A stretch of 64,000 nt of DNA from positions 185,290 through 249,289 of the forward strand of contig JADZAN010000015.1 in NCBI GenBank assembly GCA_020852815.1. Reading direction: 5' to 3'. The notes under the pieces were generated by a model that had not been told where the DNA came from, did no database searches, and saw only the letters and a program-made list of their open reading frames with translations. Of the stretch, positions 51,156-61,166 are shown piece by piece. This DNA comes from Gemmatimonadaceae bacterium (GTDB taxonomy: Bacteria; Gemmatimonadota; Gemmatimonadetes; Gemmatimonadales; Gemmatimonadaceae). Both the position numbers and the translations under genes were made by a program. Position 1 is the first letter of the stretch, and the number at the start of each line of letters is the position of its first letter.

Positions 51156-54100
51156 ATGCGATTCCATTCTCCACGCACACGCCGCACTTACCGCGCGCGA
51201 AGCTGGCGCGCCGTCACGGTCGCCACCGTCGCCCTCGCGACCATCGTCCCCGCGCTGGCACTGCACGCGCAGCGCGCGCCCGCGCCGACGAGTACCTCGA
51301 GGACGGCCATCGACACGACCGCCCTCTCCCGCCTTGCGTTCCGATCGATTGGCCCCGCCAACATGATGGGGCGGTCGACCGACGTCGAAGGGGTGCCCGG
51401 CAATCCCAACATCGTGTACGTCGGCACCGCCGCTGGTGGGCTCTGGAAGACGATCAACGGCGGCACGACGTGGATGCCGATCTTCGAGAAGCAGCCCACG
51501 CTCAGCATCGGCGACTTCGCCCTCGAACCCGGGAACCCCGACGTGATCTACGTCGGCACCGGCGAGGCCAACGTGCGCAACTCGGTCTCGTTCGGGCGCG
51601 GAATGTACAAGTCGACCGACGGGGGGCGCTCGTGGCGCTTCATCGGGCTCGGCGACACGCGCCACATTGCCCGCGTGATGGTGAGCCCTGACGATCCGCG
51701 CACGATCTTCGCCTGCGCCATCGGCCACATGGCGGGGCCCAGCGCGGAGCGCGGCGTCTTCGTGTCGCGCGACGCCGGCGCCACGTGGACCAAGGCGCTC
51801 TACCTCGACGACAAGCACGGCTGCGCCGACCTCGACGTCGACCCGAAGAACCCCAACATCGTCTATGCCGCGATGTGGCTCTTCGATCGCAAGCAGTGGA
51901 CCTTCACCTCCGGCTCCGAGCAGGGGGGGATCTTCAAGTCGGTGGACGGCGGCGCCACCTGGAAGAAGCTCGGCGGCGGCTTGCCCAAGCTCCTCGGGCG
52001 CATTGGCGTGAAGGTCGCCCCGTCGTCGCCCAACATCGTCTACGCCATCACCGAGTCGCAGCAGGGCTACGTCTACCGCAGCGACAACTACGGCGAGAAC
52101 TGGACCAGGACGAGCGACGACGCGCGCACCATCTGTCGTGGCTACTACTACTCCGACCTTCGCGTCGACCCGCAGAACCCGGAGCGCGTCTACTCGATCG
52201 CCTGCAACCTCTCGGTGTCTATCGACGGCGGGCGCAACTTCCGCCCCATCGCGGTGACCGTCCACGGCGACCACCACTCGCTCTGGATCGATCCCAGCGA
52301 CCCGTCGCGCCTCTGGGACACCAACGATGGCGGGATTGCCGAGTCGCGCGACCGGGGCGTGAACTGGCGCTTCCCCAACGTCTTCCCGCTGTCGCAGTTC
52401 TACCAGCTGCACGCGGACAACCGCGAGCCGTTCTACTTCCTGGGCGGCGGGCTGCAGGACAATGGCAACTGGCTTGGCCCCAGCCGCACGCGCGACCCGT
52501 TAGGCATCCTGGTCGACGACTGGAACCTGGTCTCGTACGGCGACGGCTACTACCAGACATCGCATCCCGACGATCCGGACTACCTCATCACCGACAGTCA
52601 GGGCGGGATGATCTGGCGCACGCAGATGAAGACGCGTGAGCAGGAAGACATCTCGCCGCAGCCCAGGCGCAACGACGGCGGCCCGGTGAACGACCTCAAG
52701 TACCGCTTCAACTGGAACGCCCCCATCGTCGCCTCGCCGCACGACGGCAAGGTGATCTACTTCGGCTCGCAGGTCCTGTTCCGCTCGCGCGACTTCGGCG
52801 CCACGTGGCAGGCCATCTCCCCCGACCTCTCGAAGAACGACACCACGCGCCACGGCTGGGCCGGCGGTCCGGCGATGCTCGAGGCCACGACAGCCGAGTT
52901 CTACAACTCGATCTACTCCATCGCCGAGTCGCCGGTGCAGAAGGGGATCATCTGGGCGGGGCTCGACGACGGCAACTTGCAGGTGACGAGGGACGACGGC
53001 GCCACATGGACGCGCGTCGACCGGAACGTTCCCGGTGTGGGACCAGAGGCGGTCGTCTCGCACGTGGAGGCGAGCCGCACCGGCGCGTGCACCGCGTACG
53101 CGACGTTCGAGCGCAAGTTCATGGACGACCTCAAGCCGTACATCTTCAAGACGACGGATTGCGGCGCCACCTGGACCAGCATCGCCGGCAACCTCCCTGA
53201 GGGGGCGTACCTGCAGGTGCTGCGCGAGGACCCGAGGAACACGAACGTCCTCTACGCGGGGACCGAGACGGGACTCTACGTGAGTGTGACGGGAGGGAAC
53301 GACTGGTTCCGGTTAGGCGGCAACCTCCCCGCGGTCCCGGTACACGAGGTGCTGGTGCACAAGCGCGAGAACGACCTCATCGTCGCCACGCATGCACGCG
53401 GTGTCTGGATCCTCGACGACGCCTCGGCGATCCAGGAGCTGGCTGCGGCAGCGGCGAAGCCGGCGCACCTCTTTGCCATGCGCACGGCGACGCGCTTTGC
53501 CACCAAGCAGAACAAGGGGTCGTTAGGCAACGCGCTCTTCATGGGCCCCAACCCGCCGTACGGGGCCATCATCCGCTACAGCCTTCGCACGCGTCCCTCG
53601 GCGGAAACACCGGTGAAGCTCGAGATCCTCGATGGCGACGCGAAGGTCGTGCGAACCCTGGCCCGCGTGCCGCGCGAGGCGGGGATCAACACGACGTCAT
53701 GGGACCTGGGCTACGAGCCGGCGCGCGCGCGCCGCGCCGCGGCGCCCAGCAGCGGGACGGAGGACTTCGAGGAGATGGCGGCGCGGCTGTTCGGCGCGCC
53801 CAGCGGGGCGCGCGCGCTCCCCGGGCGTTACGTCGTGCGGCTGACGGTGGGGAGCGAGGTGCTGGAGCAACCGGTGAACGTGCGGGTCGACCCCACGTCC
53901 AGCACCACGCTCGACGCGCTCAAGCAGCAGTTCGTGGTGGCCACCGAGTTGCGCGACCTGCTGTCGCTGGCCAACGACACACTGCGCGCGCTTGACGGGC
54001 GCAAGGCAGAGTTGGAGGCCAAGCGGCGGGCTGCCTTGGCAATCCCCGAAGGCACGGGTGCGGCGGCCGCCAAGCTTCTCGCCGGGGAGATCGCCGAAGT

Positions 54101-54320
54101 CGACACGCTGCTCGACATCCTGGCCAAACCGGCATCGGCGCCACAATGGACCGGCGGCCCGCGCATCAGCGACCGCATCGGCGCGCTGCTGCGCAACATT
54201 GGTCAGGGGAACGCGGCGCCGACCGGCGAGCAAGCCAAACTGGGGAAAGAACTCGCCGTCGAGCTGCGCGACGCCCTGGAGCGCGTGCGGAAGTACCTGG
54301 GGCGGTTCACGACGATGTAA
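51156..54320 (+). CDS. Exported VPS10/sortilin-like BNR-propeller protein
   Basis: 1054 residues: signal peptide (ALALHAQ), then a long run of BNR/Asp-box repeats (for example NPNIVYVGTAAGGLWKT, STDGGRSWRF, SVDGGATWKKL, DNYGENWTR) to about residue 770, forming a large beta-propeller of the sortilin/glycosyl-hydrolase type. The C-terminal 280 residues contain a FlgD-like beta-sandwich (VKLEILDGDAKVVRTL) and helical segments. Enzymatic function is not established for this family; sialidase-type catalytic residues are not apparent. It is common beside exported peptidases. The start at 51156 is set by the signal peptide. Confidence 0.88.
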   Translation: MRFHSPRTRRTYRARSWRAVTVATVALATIVPALALHAQRAPAPTSTSRTAIDTTALSRLAFRSIGPANMMGRSTDVEGVPGNPNIVYVGTAAGGLWKTINGGTTWMPIFEKQPTLSIGDFALEPGNPDVIYVGTGEANVRNSVSFGRGMYKSTDGGRSWRFIGLGDTRHIARVMVSPDDPRTIFACAIGHMAGPSAERGVFVSRDAGATWTKALYLDDKHGCADLDVDPKNPNIVYAAMWLFDRKQWTFTSGSEQGGIFKSVDGGATWKKLGGGLPKLLGRIGVKVAPSSPNIVYAITESQQGYVYRSDNYGENWTRTSDDARTICRGYYYSDLRVDPQNPERVYSIACNLSVSIDGGRNFRPIAVTVHGDHHSLWIDPSDPSRLWDTNDGGIAESRDRGVNWRFPNVFPLSQFYQLHADNREPFYFLGGGLQDNGNWLGPSRTRDPLGILVDDWNLVSYGDGYYQTSHPDDPDYLITDSQGGMIWRTQMKTREQEDISPQPRRNDGGPVNDLKYRFNWNAPIVASPHDGKVIYFGSQVLFRSRDFGATWQAISPDLSKNDTTRHGWAGGPAMLEATTAEFYNSIYSIAESPVQKGIIWAGLDDGNLQVTRDDGATWTRVDRNVPGVGPEAVVSHVEASRTGACTAYATFERKFMDDLKPYIFKTTDCGATWTSIAGNLPEGAYLQVLREDPRNTNVLYAGTETGLYVSVTGGNDWFRLGGNLPAVPVHEVLVHKRENDLIVATHARGVWILDDASAIQELAAAAAKPAHLFAMRTATRFATKQNKGSLGNALFMGPNPPYGAIIRYSLRTRPSAETPVKLEILDGDAKVVRTLARVPREAGINTTSWDLGYEPARARRAAAPSSGTEDFEEMAARLFGAPSGARALPGRYVVRLTVGSEVLEQPVNVRVDPTSSTTLDALKQQFVVATELRDLLSLANDTLRALDGRKAELEAKRRAALAIPEGTGAAAAKLLAGEIAEVDTLLDILAKPASAPQWTGGPRISDRIGALLRNIGQGNAAPTGEQAKLGKELAVELRDALERVRKYLGRFTTM

Positions 54321-54360
54321 GGCGGCTAAGTGAGGTGAGGCTCGTTTCGGGGAACTACGA

Positions 54361-54840
54361 AGCACGACACGGAGGGTCGCGGAGGTGGCACGGAGGGGCA
54401 CGGAGGAGTTCAATCGTCCTTGGTTTCCTCCGTGTGACTCCGTGTCTCCGTTGCCCTCCGTGTCATATCGATCTTGAACTTGCACTTCCTGACCGTACGC
54501 ATTCGCTGGGTCTGGCGGCGCTCGGGACAACAGAAAGATCAAAAGCCTTGAACACGGAGGACACACGGAGGCACGGAGGGGCACGGAGGAGTTCAATCGT
54601 CCTCGATCTCCTCCGTGTGACTCCGTGTCTCCGTTACCCTCCGTGTTATATCGATCTTGAACTTGTACTTCCAGGTCCGACGCATCCGCTGGGTCCGGCG
54701 TCGCTCAGGACGAAAAGATCAAAAGCCTTGAACACGGAGGACGTACGGAGGCACGGAGGGACACGGAGGAGTTCAATCGTCCTTGATCGCCTCCGTGCCC
54801 CTCCGTGAATCCTCCGTTTCCCTCCGTGTCGAGCTTTAGG
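54361..54840. repeat. Three tandem copies of an about 180-bp self-complementary repeat
   Basis: The block GCACGGAGGAGTTCAATCGT recurs with GAGTT at 54406, 54589 and 54769 (spacing 183 and 180 bp). Each unit begins with several CACGGAGG octamers and ends with CCTCCGTG/CTCCGTGTC octamers around the GTTCAATCGTCCT centre, so one transcript could fold into a long imperfect hairpin. The inter-repeat spacer (ATCTTGAACTTG...AAAGATCAAAAGCCTTGAA) is also repeated. It fills the 564-bp gap between convergent genes; no coding sequence is called here. Confidence 0.93.
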
Positions 54841-54884
54841 GGCGCTTAGAGCCTTCAGATCTTGCCTCGCGAATGGCGCGACAC

Positions 54885-56615
54885 CTAACGCTCGCGCTCG
54901 AACACGAGGTTCTGCGTGCGTGCCGCGCTCAGGCTGAAGCCGCGCACCGCACCGCGGGCGTCGCGCGTGAAGGCAAGGCGCGCCCCCGCCCCGCGCACCG
55001 TGAAAACGTCGCGAGCCAGCGGCTCCAGCACCATCCACTCGCCGTAGCGCAGGCGCAGCTGCAATGCACTGCCCTCGCTCCGGACGATCCCCCAGGTATC
55101 CAGCTCCGCACTGGCATAGCGCCCGGCGTACGCCGCGGCGGCCGCCGGTGCCAGCGTGTCGATCGCCACCAGTCGCGGCGCGGGGGCTGACATGTCGAAC
55201 TGCGGGACCTGCAGGGTGACACCCGACGACGTGCGGGCGAAGGTCGCCGGTTCGCTCGAGGTGGGGGTGATGAACGTCGAGTCGGAGGTGGCGCGCAGCA
55301 GCAAGCGCTGCCCCATGAGCGTCATCGTCAAGGTACTCCCGTCGCGGACAATCGCCGCCACGATGCCGGGAAGCACTTCGTAGCGCCCCACCCAGCGCTC
55401 CAGCACGTCGGCGGCGGGTGTGGCACCCGCAGTCGATGCAGCTGGCGGTGCCACACTCGCGGCTGCAACGGCGGCAAAGCGCGCACCCAGGTAGCGGTCC
55501 GCCACCTGCCGCGCCATCGCCTCGGGCTGCGCCGTGTAGTCGTTGCACAGGATCGCGACCGACAAGCGTTCCTGCGGGAAACGCAGCAGCTGCGCGCGAA
55601 AGCCAATGAAGGCGCCCCCATGCTCGACGATGGGGAGGCCGCGGTAACTCCCCGGCATGAGGCCAAAAGCATACACCTGCGGCTTGCCGCTGGCGAGTGG
55701 CGTCGGCTCGGGCGTCACGAGCTGCGCGATGAGCGCGGGATCGCCCTTCCCCAAGCGGTTGTGGTAGAAGTTGGCGTCCCACTTGATCAGGTCGTCGACC
55801 GACGTGAGCAAGCCACCATCGCCCACCAGCGCAAACGACGTGCGCACGATCCTGAAGCCGCCGCGCCCGTCGGGCTGATACCCCTCCGCGCGCCGAGCCA
55901 CGATGCGCGTGTTGTCATCGTGAAACTGCGTGCTCGTCATGCCCAGCGGGGCAAAGATCCGCTCCGTCGTGAACTCGCGCAGCGACTTCCCGCTGGCACG
56001 CTTCACGATCTCGGCAAGGAGGAGGTAGCCCGAGTTGGAGTACGAGTACCGCGAGCCCGGCGCGAAGTCGAGCGCGCGCTGCCGCGCGACCAGGTCGAGC
56101 GCCATCTCCGGCGGCACCTCGTCGGCAATGCTGCGCCCCGACATCGCCCACAGGCCGAGATAGTCACGAATCCCGCTCGTGTGATGCACGAGGTTGGCGA
56201 TCGTGATGGGCTGCGCATACGCAGGCAGTTCGGGGATCCATTTCCGCACCGGGTCGGCGAGCGAGAGCTTTCCCTCCTCGGCGAGGAGCGCGATGCTCGC
56301 GGCGGTGAACTGCTTGGAGGTCGACGCGATGTAGAAGACCGTGCCGGTGCCGATGGGGACGCCCTGGTTCAGCTCCGCCATCCCGTAGCCGCGCCCGTAG
56401 GCCAGGCGTTCGTCGCGATACACCCCCAGCGCGCATCCCGGCGTGTTGGTGTGGTCGTAGCGGGCAAAGATCGAGTCGATTGCGGCTGGCGGTGGGTCGC
56501 CGGCTGGCGAGCGTTGGGCCAGCGCCGCCGCCGGGGCGGCCAACTGGATGAGCGCCGGCGCGAGCAATGCCGCGATGGTACGCGTGTTCCGCATGCTGGG
56601 CTCGTCGCTCGGCAT
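54885..56615 (-). CDS. Exported serine hydrolase, beta-lactamase fold (paralogue 3 of 3)
   Basis: 576 residues from the upstream Met (569 from the alternative at 56594). Signal peptide ALAQRS; motifs S98-T-S-K101, YSNSGY near residue 202, and EHGGAF replacing KTG. It shares the LGMTSTQFHDD block and C-terminal domain (ending NLVFERER) with the genes at 8382 and 34525. The stop of the upstream quinoprotein and this ATG overlap by one base (TGATG), a termination-reinitiation arrangement. Confidence 0.88.
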   Translation of the reverse strand: MPSDEPSMRNTRTIAALLAPALIQLAAPAAALAQRSPAGDPPPAAIDSIFARYDHTNTPGCALGVYRDERLAYGRGYGMAELNQGVPIGTGTVFYIASTSKQFTAASIALLAEEGKLSLADPVRKWIPELPAYAQPITIANLVHHTSGIRDYLGLWAMSGRSIADEVPPEMALDLVARQRALDFAPGSRYSYSNSGYLLLAEIVKRASGKSLREFTTERIFAPLGMTSTQFHDDNTRIVARRAEGYQPDGRGGFRIVRTSFALVGDGGLLTSVDDLIKWDANFYHNRLGKGDPALIAQLVTPEPTPLASGKPQVYAFGLMPGSYRGLPIVEHGGAFIGFRAQLLRFPQERLSVAILCNDYTAQPEAMARQVADRYLGARFAAVAAASVAPPAASTAGATPAADVLERWVGRYEVLPGIVAAIVRDGSTLTMTLMGQRLLLRATSDSTFITPTSSEPATFARTSSGVTLQVPQFDMSAPAPRLVAIDTLAPAAAAAYAGRYASAELDTWGIVRSEGSALQLRLRYGEWMVLEPLARDVFTVRGAGARLAFTRDARGAVRGFSLSAARTQNLVFERER

Positions 56616-58873
56616 CAGTGTGGCACCTTGGCGCGCGATTGCAGTTCCACCCTGGGCGCCGCGCCCCCCGCACGCTCCTCCTCCCACAGCCGACGCTGCT
56701 CGCGCACCACGTGTGCATGGATGGCCTTCACGTCGTCGGGGGAGAAGATGTCGGCAAAGCTCGACATCCCGTTGGCCCTGAGCTTTCCCCCGGTGACGAT
56801 GGAGTCGAACGCCGCATGCACCGCCGGCGTGAGCTGGTGCAGGTCGGGATAGGCGCTGAGCTGCTGCTCGCCGCGCCCCAGGTGGCAGTACGCGCAGGTG
56901 GTGTTGAACATCGCGGCGCCGCGGTCGGCGAGCGAGTCGGTGACAAAGGTGAGCGCTGGCGGCTCGGGCGTTGCGGCTGGCGAGCGCCGGGGCGGGAGCG
57001 GTGTCGTTGTCCCGCCAAGCTTGAAGGCGAGGATGCGCCCGTAGTTCTGGTAGGTGTAGACGGCGCTGTTCTGCGGATACGCCGGCGCCAGCGCCCCGCC
57101 GAAGCCCGCGAGCACTGCGATGTATTGCTCGCCATCGATCTCGTAGGCAATGGGAGCCGCCATGATCCCCGTCCCCACCTCGATGTCGTGCAGCTGCTTC
57201 CCGTTGTCGGCGCGATACACCACCAGGTGCCCGGCCGACGTCCCCTGGATCACCAGGTTCCCCGCCGTCGTGAGGACGCCGCCGCCCGACCACTCCTTGT
57301 CACCGATCGGCACACGCCACTTCTCGGTTTGTGTCACCGGATCCCACGCCATGAGCACTTCCTGCGTCGCCGGTGACGGAATGTTCGGCTGCCGCTTCAT
57401 CGCATCGTCGATCAGCTTCTGCTCGGCGGGGCCCACCAGGTCGCGCACGTCGCCCATCAGCGCGCCGGCCCCCATGTTGCCGCGCCCCTTGTTCCACGAG
57501 TACGTCGGATCGGAGCGCATCAGCATCCCCTGGAAGCGCGCCGGGATGTAGGCCAGTCCTGTTGTCGGGCTGTAGGCCATGGGCTGCCAGTTGTGCCCGC
57601 CCGTCTGCGCGGGATAGACCATCGCCGGAGCCTTCTCGTACACCGCCGCCGGGTTCACCTGCGGACGACCCGCGGAATCGAAGCCGGTGAGCCAGTTGGC
57701 AAAGACGAACGGCTTTCCCGAGATGAACTCACCCGTGGCGCGGTCGAGGACGTAGTAGATCCCGTTCTTCGGCGCCTGCATCAGGACCTTGCGCGCGCGC
57801 CCGCCGATGGTGAGGTCGGCGAGGATGATGTTGGCTGTCGCCGTGTAGTCCCAGAGCTCCCATGGCACCTGCTGGTAGTGCCACTTGAGCTCCCCGTTGT
57901 CGGGATCGATGGCGAGAATCGACACGAGGTACAGGTTGTCGCCGCGCGACGGATCGCGATGCCAGCCGGAATAGGGGGTGCTGTTCCCCGTCCCCACGTA
58001 GAGGAGGTTGAGTTCGGGGTCATACGCCATCTCCCCCCACACCGTCCCGCCCAGTCCCGACGCCCAGTCGGTCCGAGGGCCCCACGTCTTGAGCGCCACC
58101 TCCATCGCCTTGTTCTCCGGCGCGCCCTTGGCCGGGTCGCCCGGGACCGTGAAGAAGCGCCACTTCTGCGCGCCGCTCCCCAGATCATACGCGGTGACGT
58201 AGCCGCGCACGCCGAACTCACCGCCGCTGTTGCCGATCACGACGACGTTGCCCGCCACCTGCGGTGCGCCGGTGATGGAGTAGAACCGGGTGTCGCGATC
58301 GATGAAGGTATCCTTCTTCCAGACCTCCTGGCCCGTCGCCGCGTCGAGCGCCACCATGAGGCCGTCGATCGTCGCGACGTAGATGCGCCCCTTCCACACC
58401 GCGAGCCCGCGACTTACCACGTCACAGCAGGCGCGCCGATTGTAGCTCCCATCCACCTCAGGGTCGTAACGCCACTTCTCGGCGCCGGTGCGTGCATCCA
58501 CGGCGTACACCGTCCCCCACGGCCCCGAGGCGTACAGCACGCCGTCGACGACGATGGGTGTTGCTTCCTGCCCGTGCTCCACGCGTCCGCGATGCGTGCG
58601 CGCGGAGTACTCCCAGGCAAAGCCGAGTTTGTCGGCGTTGGAGTCGTTGAGTTGCGTGAGCGGCGAGAAGCGTTCGCCCTTGAAGGTGCGCCCCAGCGCC
58701 ATCCATTGCCCCGGCTCCGCTTCGGCCGCGAGCAGGCGTTGCGCGTCGATGTTGCCGTAGGAGAGCGCGGCGGCGCGGCGCTCATTCCCTGCACCACCGC
58801 ACGCGCCGCTGACCATCGACGCGGTGACGATAACGGCGCAGGCAACACGACTCGGCGGGCAGGTGAGGCGCAT
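56615..58873 (-). CDS. PQQ-dependent alcohol dehydrogenase with C-terminal cytochrome c (quinohaemoprotein)
   Basis: 752 residues, with a probable lipobox (VSGACGG) after the signal peptide. An eight-bladed PQQ propeller spans about 40-630: adjacent cysteines in RRACCDVVSRG (the PQQ-contacting disulphide), VGTGNSTPYSG (calcium-binding Asn) and the WELWDYT segment carrying the likely catalytic Asp. The C-terminal cytochrome c has CAYCH and a Met in GMSSF. It oxidises an alcohol or sugar in the periplasm and passes electrons to its own haem and then to the respiratory chain. No pqq biosynthesis gene is in the window. Confidence 0.92.
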   Translation of the reverse strand: MRLTCPPSRVACAVIVTASMVSGACGGAGNERRAAALSYGNIDAQRLLAAEAEPGQWMALGRTFKGERFSPLTQLNDSNADKLGFAWEYSARTHRGRVEHGQEATPIVVDGVLYASGPWGTVYAVDARTGAEKWRYDPEVDGSYNRRACCDVVSRGLAVWKGRIYVATIDGLMVALDAATGQEVWKKDTFIDRDTRFYSITGAPQVAGNVVVIGNSGGEFGVRGYVTAYDLGSGAQKWRFFTVPGDPAKGAPENKAMEVALKTWGPRTDWASGLGGTVWGEMAYDPELNLLYVGTGNSTPYSGWHRDPSRGDNLYLVSILAIDPDNGELKWHYQQVPWELWDYTATANIILADLTIGGRARKVLMQAPKNGIYYVLDRATGEFISGKPFVFANWLTGFDSAGRPQVNPAAVYEKAPAMVYPAQTGGHNWQPMAYSPTTGLAYIPARFQGMLMRSDPTYSWNKGRGNMGAGALMGDVRDLVGPAEQKLIDDAMKRQPNIPSPATQEVLMAWDPVTQTEKWRVPIGDKEWSGGGVLTTAGNLVIQGTSAGHLVVYRADNGKQLHDIEVGTGIMAAPIAYEIDGEQYIAVLAGFGGALAPAYPQNSAVYTYQNYGRILAFKLGGTTTPLPPRRSPAATPEPPALTFVTDSLADRGAAMFNTTCAYCHLGRGEQQLSAYPDLHQLTPAVHAAFDSIVTGGKLRANGMSSFADIFSPDDVKAIHAHVVREQRRLWEEERAGGAAPRVELQSRAKVPH

Positions 58874-59042
58874 GATGGCGGGTAGCGAACGGTGGGAGAC
58901 GCGCGCGAAGGTGCCGGCGATACGCTACGTGCCCTTGCCTCCTCCCGGAAGGAGCGCCGCGCAGGCCAGGGCGCTCGATGGCGCGACGCGTTGCAACCGC
59001 GAGCACGGAGGTGCACGTTTAGCGCGCCCGCACCCACTCCCA

Positions 59043-59522
59043 ATGACCAATCCCGCCTTTCTCGCGAACTTCACCGCCGGTCGCGAACTCGGCAGCTCGC
59101 CGTGGATCACCGTCACGCAGGAGATGATCACCGGCTTTGGCGAAGTGACGAGTGACCTGGACCCGATGCACGTCGATCCGGAGTGGGCGTCGCAGGGGCC
59201 ATTCGGTGGAACCATCGCCTTTGGCTTCCTCACCATGTCGCTCCTCACGCACATGCTGCACCGAGTGCTGGGGAGCGATCCCTCGCGGCACGATCCAACG
59301 CAGGGCTACTACCTCAACTACGGCTTCGATCGCGTGCGCCTCGTGACGCCGGTGCCGGCGGGGGCGCGCATTCGCGGGACCTTTCGTGCGGGCGAGCGCC
59401 GTGTGGACGCGAAGAACCGCAGCATCCTCACCTGGCATGTGACGGTGGAGATCGAGGGGAGTGAGCGCCCCGCCCTGGTGGCCGAGTGGCTGTCGATGTG
59501 GGTCCCGCCCGCGGCGAGATGA
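59043..59522 (+). CDS. MaoC-like (R)-specific enoyl-CoA hydratase
   Basis: 159 residues with a single hotdog MaoC domain. The hydratase 2 motif is D38-x4-H43 (SDLDPMHVDPEWA), followed by GPFGGTIAFGFLTMSLL. It hydrates 2-enoyl-CoA to (R)-3-hydroxyacyl-CoA in the cytosol. The stop overlaps the acyl-CoA synthetase ATG (ATGA), so the two form a fatty- or aryl-acid activation unit. The upstream open frame (to 58824) is ignored; the ATG at 59043 gives normal family length. Confidence 0.9.
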   Translation: MTNPAFLANFTAGRELGSSPWITVTQEMITGFGEVTSDLDPMHVDPEWASQGPFGGTIAFGFLTMSLLTHMLHRVLGSDPSRHDPTQGYYLNYGFDRVRLVTPVPAGARIRGTFRAGERRVDAKNRSILTWHVTVEIEGSERPALVAEWLSMWVPPAAR

Positions 59523-61135
59523 GCGACGCGGCCCGCGGCGACGCCCCCCGGTTGCCCCCACCGGTGGTGGCGCGGCTCAGCGAGTGGGTCACGTGGTACG
59601 CGGCGCGCACGCCTAACGCCGAGTCGGTCGTGTGCCGCGACGAACGCCTGACATACGCCGAGCTGCTGCAGCGCGTGGATGATACCGCGCGCGCCCTGCT
59701 TCGGGGCGGCGTCCAGCGCGGCGACCGCGTTGCCACCCTCGCCACGCCCTCGATCGATTTCTGGGTCACCTTCCTCGCGACGGTCTCGATCGGCGGAATC
59801 TGGCTCGGGCTCAATCCGCGCTATCGTGTCGACGAGCTGGCGTACGTTGTCGGCGACGCCGAGCCGAGCATCCTCTTCGCCCGCACGCAGGCGGGAGGGC
59901 GTCAGTATCACGACGAAATCGAGGCGATGCGGCGCGCGGCGCCGTCGATCGCGAACGTGGTCGCCCTCGATGCGGACGCGGCGAACGGGGCGAACGGGGC
60001 GAGCGCTTACGAGTCCGTGCAGAAGTTCGTGGCCGCGGGGCGGGACGTGCCCGACGAGGCGCTGGCCAAGGCCCGCATACCGGGCGACGGACGCGAGCCG
60101 TGCCTCCTCGTCTACACATCGGGCTCCACCGGGCGCCCCAAGGGGGCGCTGCTCCACCACACGGGAATCGTCGCCTTCTCGCTGGAGCAGAACCGTTGTT
60201 GGCCGCTCCGCAACCAACGCTTCCTCAACTACCTCCCCATCAACCACGTAGGTTGCGTCATCGACCTGTCGGTCCCCACGCTTGCGGCTGGCGGCTGCCT
60301 CGTCTTCATGGAACAGTTCTCGCCAGACGGGGCGCTCGAGCTCACGGTGCGGGAGCGCGTCAACTGCCTCGGCTCTGTCCCCACCGTCTTCCAGATGCAG
60401 TTGGCGCTCCCCAACTTCGCCGACTACGACCTCTCGGCCATCGAGTTGATCATCTGGGAAGGGGCGGCGATGCCGGTCGAGGTCATCGAGCGGCTGCGCG
60501 CCATCTGTCCGCGCCTGGCGACCAACTACGGAATGACGGAGACCACCAGCGCCATCACCATCGTCGAACCGACCGACGAGCTCGACATCCTGGCCAACAG
60601 CGTGGGGCACGCTTTTCCCGGCGTGGAGATTCGGCTCGTGGACGAAGATGGCACGGTCGTCGCCCCCGGACATCCCGGTGAAGTGCAGGTCCGCTCGATC
60701 TACAACCTTCTCGGCTACTGGCGGCGCCCCGAGGCCACGGCCGCGGCGTTCACTGGCGATGGCTTCTTCCGCACCGGCGACGTGGCCGAGCAGCGCGCCG
60801 ACGGTCGCTATCGCCTGGTAGGGCGGCTCAAGGAGATGTACAAGTCCGGGGGCTACAACGTGTACCCGCGCGAGGTGGAGGACGTGATCCACTCGCACCC
60901 CGACGTGATCATGGCCGCCGTGGTGGCGCGCCCCGACCCGCTGTGGGACGAGGTGGGCGTTGCCTTCGTGGTCGCCAAGGCCGGGCTTACGGCAAACGCG
61001 CTCGCCGAGTACTGTCGCACGCGCCTCGCGAACTACAAGCTCCCGAAGTCGTTCGTCCTTTGCGACGCGTTGCCGCTCCTCCCCATCGGGAAGGTGGACA
61101 AGGTGGCGCTCACGCGTCGCGCCGCGGAACTCTGA
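59519..61135 (+). CDS. AMP-forming acyl-CoA synthetase (class I adenylate-forming)
   Basis: 538 residues. Core motifs: Y199-T-S-G-S-T-G-R-P-K-G209 (P-loop), NYGMTETTS (A5), GFFRTGDVAEQRADGRYRLVGRLKEMYKSGGYNVYPREVE (A7-A8, quoted only in parts here: TGDVAE, GRLKEMYKSGG) and the C-terminal catalytic lysine in PIGKVDK. It activates a carboxylic acid via acyl-AMP to acyl-CoA. Similar to CaiC/long-chain ligases; the acid is unknown. A short ANGANGA repeat is encoded at about 59980-60003. Coupled to MaoC upstream; the beta-lactamase start lies 31 nt downstream. Confidence 0.92.
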   Translation: MSDAARGDAPRLPPPVVARLSEWVTWYAARTPNAESVVCRDERLTYAELLQRVDDTARALLRGGVQRGDRVATLATPSIDFWVTFLATVSIGGIWLGLNPRYRVDELAYVVGDAEPSILFARTQAGGRQYHDEIEAMRRAAPSIANVVALDADAANGANGASAYESVQKFVAAGRDVPDEALAKARIPGDGREPCLLVYTSGSTGRPKGALLHHTGIVAFSLEQNRCWPLRNQRFLNYLPINHVGCVIDLSVPTLAAGGCLVFMEQFSPDGALELTVRERVNCLGSVPTVFQMQLALPNFADYDLSAIELIIWEGAAMPVEVIERLRAICPRLATNYGMTETTSAITIVEPTDELDILANSVGHAFPGVEIRLVDEDGTVVAPGHPGEVQVRSIYNLLGYWRRPEATAAAFTGDGFFRTGDVAEQRADGRYRLVGRLKEMYKSGGYNVYPREVEDVIHSHPDVIMAAVVARPDPLWDEVGVAFVVAKAGLTANALAEYCRTRLANYKLPKSFVLCDALPLLPIGKVDKVALTRRAAEL

Positions 61136-61166
61136 AGGTCCAAGCCCCGCCCCCGACGCCCCTGCC

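Noticed and set aside
54146..54808. 220-codon open frame over the 180-bp repeats
   Set aside because: It overlaps the BNR gene in another frame and then translates repeat DNA; composition is Arg/His/Gly-rich as expected for a shadow frame.
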